This document shows positions 1 to 5,722 of a stretch of DNA of 5,722 bases, in pieces. A model generated the notes under the pieces. The model made no database searches, was not told the origin of the DNA, and worked only from the letters and a program-made list of their open reading frames with translations. Source of the stretch: WVWW01 sp041568335 (lineage in GTDB: Bacteria > Acidobacteriota > Polarisedimenticolia > Polarisedimenticolales > Polarisedimenticolaceae); assembly GCA_041568335.1 (NCBI GenBank), contig JBFFZZ010000208.1:1-5722 (forward strand), read 5' to 3'. The number at the start of each line of letters is the position of its first letter. Within the stretch, counting starts at the first letter, position 1. The position numbers and the translations under genes are program-made.

Positions 1-1630
1 CATGACGCGCGGCGCGCCCGATCGTCTGGATCAGCGAGCGCTCGGAACGCAGGTAGCCTTCCTTGTCGGCGTCCAAAATGGCGACCAGCGAGACCTCCGA
101 CAAATCGAGGCCTTCGCGCAGCAGGTTGACGCCGATCAGCACGTCGAACTCGCCAAGCCGCAACTCGCGAAGGATCCGCACCCGGTCGAGCGTGTGGACC
201 TCCGAATGCAGGTAGGCGACGCGAACGCCGAGCTCCTTGTAGTACTCGGTGAGGTCCTCGGCCATCCGTTTGGTGAGCGTCGTGACGAGCGTCCTCTCGC
301 CTTTGTCGGCACGCTGGCGGATCTCGGCGAGCAAATCGTCCACCTGGCCGTCGATCGGCCGCACCGAGACCAGCGGATCGAGCAGCCCCGTCGGGCGTAC
401 GACTTGCTCGATGACCCGACCGGCGGCGAGGTCCAGCTCGATCTCGCCGGGCGTCGCGGAAACGTAGATCGCCTGGCCCCGGCGCTCCTCGAACTCCTCC
501 TGTCGCAGCGGACGGTTGTCCAGCGCGGACGGCAATCGAAAGCCGTGCGCCACCAGCGTCTCCTTGCGCGAACGATCGCCGTAGTACATCCCGCGTAGTT
601 GCGGAAGGGTCACGTGGCTCTCGTCGATCACGATCAACGTTTCCGGCGTGAGGTAGTCCATCAGCGTCGGTGGGGGCTGGCCCGGCTCCGAGTTGGTCAG
701 GTGCCGCGTGTAGTTCTCGATCCCGTGGCAATAGCCGACCTCCATCATCATCTCGAGATCGAAGTTGGTGCGCTGGTGCAAGCGTTGCGCCTCCAGCAAC
801 TTGCGCTCGGCCTCCAGCTCGGTGAGCCGCTCGCTCAGCTCCTTGCGGATCGCCTCGATGGCGCGGATCTGCTGCTCGCGCGGTGTGACGTAGTGCGAAT
901 TGGGGTAGATCGGATGGCGCTGGATCGTCTCGAGGAGCTTGCCCCGGACCGGGTCGAAACGCGCCAGCGACTCGATCTCGTCACCCCAGAATTCCAGCCG
1001 GATGCCCTCCTCGAGATACGAGGGCCAGATCTCCACGGTGTCGCCGCGAACACGGAACCCCCCACGCCGCAGATCCGTGTGAACGCGCTCGTACTGGATC
1101 TCGACGAGCTTGCGGAGCACCGCGTCGCGATCGAACCGCCCCCCGCGCTCGACGAGCAACATCATGCCGTGGTACGCCTCGGGCGAGCCCAGACCGTAGA
1201 TGCAGGACACGCTGGCCACGATCAGGACGTCGTTGCGCTCGAACAGCGCCCGTGTCGCCGCGTGACGCATGCGGTCGATCTCCTCGTTGACCGTGGCTTC
1301 TTTCTCGATGTAGGTGTCCGATTGCGGGACATAGGCTTCGGGTTGGTAGTAGTCGTAGTAGGAGACGAAGTACTCGACCGCATTGCCCGGGAACAGCCGC
1401 TTGAACTCCTGGTAGAGCTGCGCGGCGAGAGTCTTGTTCGGCGCCAGCACCAGCGCCGGTCGTTGGACCCTTTCGATTAACGAGGCGATGCTGAACGTCT
1501 TCCCCGAGCCCGTGACCCCGAGCAGGACCTGGTCGGCGAGGCCCTCGTCGAGCCCTTCGGCAAGACCGGCGATCGCGGCGGGTTGATCTCCCGTCGGCTC
1601 GAATTCGGACTTCAGCTCGAAACGTCTCAC
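1..1630 (-). CDS. uvrB: UvrABC excinuclease subunit B, 3' end missing
   Basis: UvrB is the damage-verifying helicase-like subunit of cytoplasmic nucleotide excision repair: it is loaded by UvrA2, opens DNA around the lesion and recruits UvrC. Seen on the minus strand: a GDQPAAI motif at residues 14-20, Walker A GVTGSGKT at 38-45, the Tyr-rich beta-hairpin (YYDYYQPEAYVP, about 91-102), the DESH Walker B box at 336-339, SATPGE and VVRPTGLLDP blocks, TTLTKRMAEDLTEY, and helicase motif VI QTIGRAAR at 535-542. Residue numbers run 1-2 behind E. coli UvrB, so the 543 codons here are continuous with no frameshift. About 120-130 residues, including the UvrC-binding UVR domain, lie off the left edge. 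The GTG start at 1630 gives the expected N-terminus (VRRFELKSEF); only an ATT lies in frame nearby upstream, and a GGGG stretch seven bases before GTG is a weak ribosome site. Odd residues are S511 in motif V and H479, discussed in findings. The gene is divergent from the PBP gene. Confidence 0.98.
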   Translation of the reverse strand, partial: MRRFELKSEFEPTGDQPAAIAGLAEGLDEGLADQVLLGVTGSGKTFSIASLIERVQRPALVLAPNKTLAAQLYQEFKRLFPGNAVEYFVSYYDYYQPEAYVPQSDTYIEKEATVNEEIDRMRHAATRALFERNDVLIVASVSCIYGLGSPEAYHGMMLLVERGGRFDRDAVLRKLVEIQYERVHTDLRRGGFRVRGDTVEIWPSYLEEGIRLEFWGDEIESLARFDPVRGKLLETIQRHPIYPNSHYVTPREQQIRAIEAIRKELSERLTELEAERKLLEAQRLHQRTNFDLEMMMEVGYCHGIENYTRHLTNSEPGQPPPTLMDYLTPETLIVIDESHVTLPQLRGMYYGDRSRKETLVAHGFRLPSALDNRPLRQEEFEERRGQAIYVSATPGEIELDLAAGRVIEQVVRPTGLLDPLVSVRPIDGQVDDLLAEIRQRADKGERTLVTTLTKRMAEDLTEYYKELGVRVAYLHSEVHTLDRVRILRELRLGEFDVLIGVNLLREGLDLSEVSLVAILDADKEGYLRSERSLIQTIGRAARH

Positions 1631-1656
1631 CCTGGCACCCCGGGGGATTCTAATGA

Positions 1657-1667
1657 AGAACTGTTCT
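1657..1667. promoter_or_regulatory. Perfect palindrome, candidate operator
   Basis: AGAACTGTTCT is an inverted repeat with five-base arms around a central T. It lies between the candidate -35 and -10 elements of uvrB, and just where a -35 of the PBP promoter would fall, so a bound protein could affect both genes. uvrB belongs to the LexA (SOS) regulon in many bacteria, and GAAC/GTTC half-sites occur in Gram-positive (CGAAC-N4-GTTCG) and alphaproteobacterial (GTTC-N7-GTTC) LexA boxes. The one-base spacing here fits neither, so a LexA role is only a guess. An 11-base palindrome can also occur by chance. Confidence 0.3.
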
Positions 1668-1725
1668 CGCCGCACAAAAGGAGTTATGCTTGATCCGAGG
1701 TCGAGATCGACTCCCGGGGGCCGCC

Positions 1726-1731
1726 GAGGAG
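1726..1731 (+). promoter_or_regulatory. Ribosome binding site of the PBP gene
   Basis: GAGGAG lies ten bases before the ATG at 1742. An in-frame TGA at 1691-1693, with no ATG, GTG or TTG between it and 1742, makes this ATG the first possible start in the frame, so the site and the start support each other. Confidence 0.7.
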
Positions 1732-1741
1732 ATTTGCCGTC

Positions 1742-4306
1742 ATGTCCCGTGTCCGACCTTTTCTCCGCACTCACTGGCGTGGAAGTCTGGTGGCGGGGGG
1801 CACCGTCCTGGCGACGATCGTCGGCGCCTCGATGGGTTACTTCATGCGGCTCGACCTGCCCGATGTCCGCGCGCTCGAAGACTACAACCCGCCGGTGATG
1901 TCGCGCGTGCTGGCGGTCGACCACTCGACCGTCGCGACGTTCGCCGAACAGCGCCGCGTCCTCATCGATTACCACGACATCCCGGTTACCTTTCAGCAGG
2001 CGTTGATCTCGATCGAGGACTCGAATTTCCATCGCCACACCGGCATCGACTTCCGCGGGATCGCGCGCGCGGTGGTCAGCGACGTGCGCAAGATGCGGTT
2101 GGCCCAGGGCGCCAGCACGCTGACCCAGCAGCTCGCGCGCAACCTGTTCCTGCACCCCAAGAAGACCATCACGCGTAAGGTCCAGGAAGCCGTGCTGGCC
2201 CTCGAGATCGAACGCCAGTACACGAAGCAGGAGATCCTGCGTTACTACGCCAACCAGATCTACATGGGCCACGGCCGCTACGGCCTCGAGGCCGCCGCGC
2301 GCTACTACTTCGGCAAACCCGCGCGAGAGCTGACGTTGACCGAGTCGGCGACGATCGCCGGCCTGATCCAACGCCCCGAAGCCCTCAGCCCGTTCAAGAA
2401 CCCGGAGCGCTCGCTGTCCCGCCGCAACCACGTGCTGGGCCGGATGGTCATCGAAGGCTACATCTCCGAGGAGACGGCCGCCGCCGCGCGCGAGGAGCCG
2501 ATCGAGACGTCGCCGCTGCGCCGTGTCGAGAACCCCGCGCCCTATTTCGTCGAGAACGTGCGCCGCTGGCTGCAGGACAACTACGGTAGCTCGAGCCTTT
2601 ACAAGGAAGGGTTCGAGGTCCGCACGACGCTCGACCCCGAGCTGCAAATAGCCGCCAACGAGGCGATGGACCTCGGGTTGCGGAGCCTGGACAAGCGCCA
2701 GGGTTGGCGCGGCGTGACGGAGCGTGTTCCGGAGGGCGAAGACCCGCAGACCTGGGAGCCGCCCGGCTGGAAGATGGGCTTCGAAACCGGCCGCGTCGTC
2801 GACGCCGTCGTGACTGCCGTCGATCGCTCGGCTGTCGAGCTGCGCGTCGGCCCCTATTCGGCGAGCCTCGCGCCGGACGACTTTGCCTGGACAAAAGTCG
2901 ACAAGCCGGGCCGGCTCGCCGAGAGCGGCGACCTGCTGCGTGTGCGTCTCGATTCGCTCGACGAGGAGCAACTCGTCGCGCGCGCGACGTTGGACCAGGA
3001 GCCGGCGGTCGAGGCGGCGCTCGTCGCGATCGATCCATCGACCGGAGCGATCCGCGCGCTGGTCGGCGGGTTCGATTTCGAGCGCAGCGAGTTCGACCGA
3101 GTCACCCAGGCGCGGCGCCAAACCGGCTCGGCGTTCAAACCGCTGGTCTACGCCGCCGCGCTGGACAAGGGCTGGAGCCTCGGAGACCGGATCCTCGATG
3201 AACCGACGGTGTTCCTGAGCCGGCGTAGCCCCGATCCCTATCAACCCGAAAACTACACCAACACGTACTACGCCACCGTGACGCTACGCACGGCGATGGA
3301 GAAGTCCGCCAACATCGCGACGGTCAAGCTGCTCAACGAGATCGGCTACGACGCGGTGATCGAAACCTCGCGACGGCTGGGGATTCGCAGCGACCTGCAA
3401 CCGTTCCCTTCGCTGGCGCTCGGCGCCTTCGAGATCAGCCTGCTGGACCTCACGAGCGCCTACGGGGCATTCGCCAACCAGGGGGTCGTCGTCGAACCGC
3501 ACCTGATTCGCGAGGTCTACAACCGCGACTCGGCCCTCGTGCAACGCTTCGAGCCCGGCGTCAGCGACGCGGTCCGCCCGCAGATCGCCTACCTGATGAA
3601 TCGCGTGCTCGAGGGGGTCATCACCGACGGGACCGGGCGCGGCGCCAAGGGCCTGGGCAAGCACATCGCCGGCAAGACCGGGACGACGGACAACAACACC
3701 GACGCCTGGTTCGTGGGCTACACCCGCGATCTCGCGGTCGGCGTCTGGGTCGGGTTCGATGAGCCTCAGAGCCTCGGTGATCGCGAGACCGGCGCGCTCG
3801 CCGCGCTGCCGATCTGGCAGGCGTTCATGGAACGGGCGATCGAGATCGTCCCGCTACACGAGTTCGCGGTGCCCCCCGGGGTCTCGATCGTGACGATCGA
3901 TCGGGAGACGGGGCTGCGCGCCGATCGCCGCGCGGGGTGCGCTCACCTCATCAGCGAGGTCTACCTGCGCGGGACGGAACCGACGGAGTACTGCTCGGCA
4001 CAGCACCACGACCTGCTGCAGTTCCCTTACCCGTTCCAGCGCTTCGCGCTGAACGAGCAGGGCGAGCTGATGGTCCCGGACGACCGCTTGCGGGAGATCC
4101 TCGACGACGAGGTTTCCGTGTTCTTGATCGACAACGGCCGTCGTCTGGAGACACGGACCGAGGCCGGCCTGTTCAGCATCGGCGTCGCCATCCGACCCCC
4201 CGAGGGACGTGAGCCGCTCCCGGCGTGGGTCGTCGAGCGATTCGACACGACCGAGTGGAGGGGCCTCGACGGCCGCAGGGCCGAGGTGATCTGGTTGCGG
4301 CGCTAG
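1742..4306 (+). CDS. mrcA: Class A penicillin-binding protein, PBP1A type (bifunctional peptidoglycan synthase)
   Basis: This enzyme polymerises lipid II into glycan strands and cross-links the peptides on the outer face of the cytoplasmic membrane. At 854 residues it matches the usual PBP1A length. A short cytoplasmic N-terminus is followed by one membrane anchor (about 14-35). The GT51 domain has all five motifs: ED-x2-F-x2-H-x-G with catalytic E92 (92-101), GASTLTQQ (123-130), RKVQE with E149 (145-149), KQEILRYYANQ (162-172) and RRNHVL (227-232). An OB-like insert, as in PBP1A, spans about 320-420. The transpeptidase domain carries the nucleophile in S463-x-x-K466, S522-A-N524 and K645-T-G-T648. 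The C-terminal part holds C733 and C751 in a GTEPTEYC context often seen in PBP1A tails, then about 95 further residues without a recognised domain. All catalytic residues are present. The symbol follows the PBP1A-like architecture; ponA is the equivalent name elsewhere. The gene diverges from uvrB, and its stop overlaps that of the convergent downstream gene. Confidence 0.95.
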   Translation: MSRVRPFLRTHWRGSLVAGGTVLATIVGASMGYFMRLDLPDVRALEDYNPPVMSRVLAVDHSTVATFAEQRRVLIDYHDIPVTFQQALISIEDSNFHRHTGIDFRGIARAVVSDVRKMRLAQGASTLTQQLARNLFLHPKKTITRKVQEAVLALEIERQYTKQEILRYYANQIYMGHGRYGLEAAARYYFGKPARELTLTESATIAGLIQRPEALSPFKNPERSLSRRNHVLGRMVIEGYISEETAAAAREEPIETSPLRRVENPAPYFVENVRRWLQDNYGSSSLYKEGFEVRTTLDPELQIAANEAMDLGLRSLDKRQGWRGVTERVPEGEDPQTWEPPGWKMGFETGRVVDAVVTAVDRSAVELRVGPYSASLAPDDFAWTKVDKPGRLAESGDLLRVRLDSLDEEQLVARATLDQEPAVEAALVAIDPSTGAIRALVGGFDFERSEFDRVTQARRQTGSAFKPLVYAAALDKGWSLGDRILDEPTVFLSRRSPDPYQPENYTNTYYATVTLRTAMEKSANIATVKLLNEIGYDAVIETSRRLGIRSDLQPFPSLALGAFEISLLDLTSAYGAFANQGVVVEPHLIREVYNRDSALVQRFEPGVSDAVRPQIAYLMNRVLEGVITDGTGRGAKGLGKHIAGKTGTTDNNTDAWFVGYTRDLAVGVWVGFDEPQSLGDRETGALAALPIWQAFMERAIEIVPLHEFAVPPGVSIVTIDRETGLRADRRAGCAHLISEVYLRGTEPTEYCSAQHHDLLQFPYPFQRFALNEQGELMVPDDRLREILDDEVSVFLIDNGRRLETRTEAGLFSIGVAIRPPEGREPLPAWVVERFDTTEWRGLDGRRAEVIWLRR
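4303..4306. other. Overlapping convergent stop codons in CTAG
   Basis: The palindrome CTAG carries TAG for the plus-strand PBP gene (4304-4306) and TAG for the minus-strand FG-GAP gene (complement of 4303-4305). The two coding regions therefore overlap tail to tail by four bases. No hairpin followed by a T-run was noticed around the junction; any terminator for either gene must lie inside the other's coding sequence or work without an intrinsic hairpin. Confidence 0.95.
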
Positions 4307-5722
4307 TCCTGTTTCCTACCCGAGTCGTGAGGAACCTCGACGACCCCGACCGTCGAGGTGGAGTTACCGGACCCGTCCGTCGCCGTATAGACGGCGGTAT
4401 AGAACCGCCCGTCTCCGTTCCCCGCGCGTTCGGCACGAAGTGAGAAGTGGAAGTCGTCGGCTCCCGGTTGGGCGTCGTCCGTGGTGCTGCCGTCCCCACC
4501 GGTCTGCGCGTCGTCGGATTCGTTGTCGGTCACGGAGACCAGCGCGACCCGGGGTGCGCCGCAGTTGTCGCTCGCGGTCACGATGGCTTCGATCTCGACC
4601 ATGCGACGGTTCGGAGGCCACAGGGTGTGGGGACTCAGGTCGACCGAGAGTCGAGGCGCGGTCGTGTCCTCCACGAGGACCGTCGCGACGCAGGATCCCG
4701 AACTGCCCTGATCGTCCGATACGGTCAAGGTGACCGAGGTCTCACCCAGATCGAACGGGCCGGGCGGCGATTGTTCCAACGCGATCGGATCGCCGTCGGG
4801 ATCGAAGGAGCCCGCGTCGATGGAAACGGCCGCCGTGCAATCGCCGCCCGCGGACACCGTCACGTCCATGCATCGGGCGAGCGGTGGCTGATTGAGCTCG
4901 AAGACGTAGGCCATCCCGGCGTTCGTGCCCCCCACGTTGTTGTCCAGCGGGACTCCCGCCACGACCGTGCCGCCCGACAACCCGACCGAGGCTCCGAACT
5001 GATCGCGTCCCGCCGCGCTGCTCGTGATCAGCTTGGCGTGTTCGGACCACGACTCTCCGTCGCGCGTGAAGGCGTACGCCGAGCCTGCGTCGGGGAGACC
5101 CGAGTGATCGTCCAGGTACGAACCCACGACCGCGAGGTCCCCCGACACAGCGACGGACACGCCGAAACGGTCCTTGAGCGCCGTATCGCTCGGGATCAGC
5201 TTCGTCTGCCGGCTCCACACACTCCCGCTCCGCGCGAAGACGTAGGCCGAGCCGGCCTCGAGGATAAACCCGTGGCTGTCGCGGGGAGCTCCGACCACCG
5301 CAACGTCGCCCGAGATGGCCACGGAATCGCCGAAACCGTCCCCGCCCGTTCCGTCGCCCGCCCGCAGCGGGTTCTGCTGGCTCCACACACCCGCGCTCCG
5401 CACGAAGGGAAAGACCGCCGCCGACCCGGGAGCCCCGAGCACCGCGGTGTCGCCGGAGAACGCCGCGGCGGCGCCGAGACGATTCCCGGCCGGTGAGCTC
5501 GTGATCAGCTTGCGTTGCTCGACCCAACGCGCCCCGTCGCGTTCGAAGACGTAGGCGGAACCGGCGGCCGCGTGGCCCAGGGCATCCTCCAGGGGCGCTC
5601 CCACGACGGCGGTGTCTCCAACGACCGCGACCGCGGTGCCGAACCCGTCCCGCGACGCACTGTCTTTCGAGATCAGCTTGGTCTGCTCCGACCATGTCCC
5701 GCCGCGGCGGACGAACACGTAC
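4303..5722 (-). CDS. FG-GAP repeat protein with C-terminal Ig-like (HYR/PKD-like) domains, 5' end missing
   Basis: The N-terminus lies beyond the right edge. The first possible start, GTG at 5718, is the Val of a repeat's conserved AYVF strand, and the frame stays open to the edge, so it is not a real start. Numbering from that codon, 471 residues are seen. Residues 1-273 are five FG-GAP-type repeats (FG-x-SVA-x-SGD-x-AVVGAP, then AGSAYVF), which usually build a beta-propeller; seven blades would require more units upstream. Residues about 276-355 form an Ig-like domain with C283, C294 and C343 and a Ca-site-like DPDGD (306-310). Residues about 355-465 form a second beta-sandwich module with LWPPN (366-370), TASDNC (381-386), an Asp/Gly-rich loop (398-422) and a terminal VPHD. 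There is no C-terminal membrane anchor or sorting motif. By family knowledge such proteins are exported; the signal peptide would be off-window. The substrate or partner is unknown. Adhesion or surface display is plausible but not shown. Confidence 0.9.
   Translation of the reverse strand, partial: YVFVRRGGTWSEQTKLISKDSASRDGFGTAVAVVGDTAVVGAPLEDALGHAAAGSAYVFERDGARWVEQRKLITSSPAGNRLGAAAAFSGDTAVLGAPGSAAVFPFVRSAGVWSQQNPLRAGDGTGGDGFGDSVAISGDVAVVGAPRDSHGFILEAGSAYVFARSGSVWSRQTKLIPSDTALKDRFGVSVAVSGDLAVVGSYLDDHSGLPDAGSAYAFTRDGESWSEHAKLITSSAAGRDQFGASVGLSGGTVVAGVPLDNNVGGTNAGMAYVFELNQPPLARCMDVTVSAGGDCTAAVSIDAGSFDPDGDPIALEQSPPGPFDLGETSVTLTVSDDQGSSGSCVATVLVEDTTAPRLSVDLSPHTLWPPNRRMVEIEAIVTASDNCGAPRVALVSVTDNESDDAQTGGDGSTTDDAQPGADDFHFSLRAERAGNGDGRFYTAVYTATDGSGNSTSTVGVVEVPHDSGRKQD
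4912..5722 (-). repeat. Tandem FG-GAP protein repeats, five units of about 56 residues
   Basis: Using the GTG at 5718 as residue 1, the conserved Trp of each unit falls at residues 9, 65, 112, 168 and 224, giving spacings of 56, 47, 56 and 56. Each unit reads roughly AYVF-x-R-x-G-x2-W-x2-Q-x-KL, a variable 10-residue stretch, FG-x-SVA-x-SGD-x-AVVGAP, then a loop ending in AGS. Unit 2 lacks most of that last loop (GAPGSAAVF). Unit 5 has SGG instead of SGD. The array closes with a final AYVF strand at 270-273. The repetition is clear in protein but diverged at DNA level, so these are old duplications rather than a recent expansion. Confidence 0.9.

Larger units (their letters stand above)
1631..1741. 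promoter_or_regulatory. Divergent intergenic control region between uvrB and the PBP gene
   Basis: These 111 bases separate two divergently transcribed genes, so both promoters are expected here, or just inside the flanking genes. Leftward toward uvrB, TAGAAT (complement of 1647-1652) is one mismatch from a sigma-70 -10 box. The nearest -35-like hexamer, TTGTGC (complement of 1672-1677), is 19 bases away, which is long. Transcription from this box would leave a leader of only about 10 bases before the GTG. Rightward toward the PBP, TATGCT (1685-1690) resembles a -10 box but has no good -35 partner at 16-18 bases. The region is noticeably more AT-rich around 1647-1690 than the flanking genes, as expected for a promoter. 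That promoters are here is an inference from gene orientation; the specific boxes are weak candidates, and the organism's sigma-factor preferences are unknown. Confidence 0.5.

Noticed and set aside
2..1480. Long plus-strand open frames (198 and 293 codons) antisense to uvrB
   Set aside because: They are the exact codon-phase complement of uvrB. They stay open because high GC content and uvrB codon use avoid TTA, CTA and TCA codons. The products resemble no known family, while the minus strand is unmistakable UvrB.
1661..1676. E. coli-type LexA box (CTGT-N8-ACAG) upstream of uvrB
   Set aside because: CTGT is present at 1661-1664 but the matching ACAG half is missing at the required spacing.
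1676..1692. Strong AAAAGGAG ribosome-site-like run followed by ATG (1686) and TTG (1690), suggesting a small leader gene before the PBP
   Set aside because: The ATG is only two bases away. The TTG at six bases opens a frame that runs far into the PBP gene in the wrong phase with an unrecognisable Arg/Pro-rich product. The PBP has its own GAGGAG site.
1700..1711. GTCGAGATCGAC inverted repeat in the PBP leader
   Set aside because: It has short five-base arms in a GC-rich background where GATC/TCGA words are very frequent throughout the window, so it is likely chance.
3284..3664. 126-codon minus-strand open frame inside the PBP gene
   Set aside because: It is antisense to the transpeptidase motifs of the PBP and has no recognisable domain or supporting ribosome site.
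4447..5496. 349-codon plus-strand open frame opposite the FG-GAP gene
   Set aside because: The minus strand has clear repeats and Ig-like domains. The plus-strand product is Arg/His-rich with no recognisable domain, typical of a shadow frame in GC-rich DNA.
4742..5695. 317-codon minus-strand open frame shifted relative to the FG-GAP gene
   Set aside because: It is an Arg/Gly-rich frame-shifted reading of the same repeats; its apparent periodicity is inherited from the real gene.

Overview
This is a GC-rich window (roughly two-thirds G+C by eye) holding three protein-coding genes. Two run off the window edges. The gene content points to a Gram-negative-type bacterium outside the best-studied groups. 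The last gene combines FG-GAP repeats with HYR/PKD-like Ig domains ending in a 'LWPPN...PHD' module. From general knowledge this is common in environmental lineages such as Acidobacteriota (Thermoanaerobaculia-like), Myxococcota and relatives. That placement is an inference; no rRNA or other phylogenetic marker is present to fix it.

Layout: positions 1-1630 (minus strand) are the first 543 codons of uvrB, the DNA-damage-recognition helicase of UvrABC nucleotide excision repair; its C-terminal end lies beyond the left edge. A 111-bp divergent intergenic region (1631-1741) follows, with a short perfect palindrome and weak promoter-like elements for both directions. Positions 1742-4306 (plus strand) are a complete 854-residue class A penicillin-binding protein of the PBP1A type, with glycosyltransferase, OB-fold and transpeptidase motifs intact. 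Positions 4303-5722 (minus strand) are the C-terminal 472 or so residues of a large, presumably secreted, FG-GAP repeat protein whose N-terminus lies beyond the right edge.

The PBP and FG-GAP genes converge and overlap by four bases: both stop codons sit inside a single CTAG. There is no intergenic space or separate terminator between them. No tRNA, rRNA, CRISPR array, insertion sequence or attachment site was seen. Other long open frames are antisense or shifted shadows of the three genes, as expected at this GC content.

The genes do not form an obvious pathway: DNA repair, peptidoglycan synthesis and an extracellular repeat protein. I see no convincing new biological system here. The points most worth a second look are the shared uvrB/PBP control region, the overlapping CTAG stops, the 56-residue repeat array with one shortened unit, the extra C-terminal tail of the PBP, and two unusual residues in UvrB.
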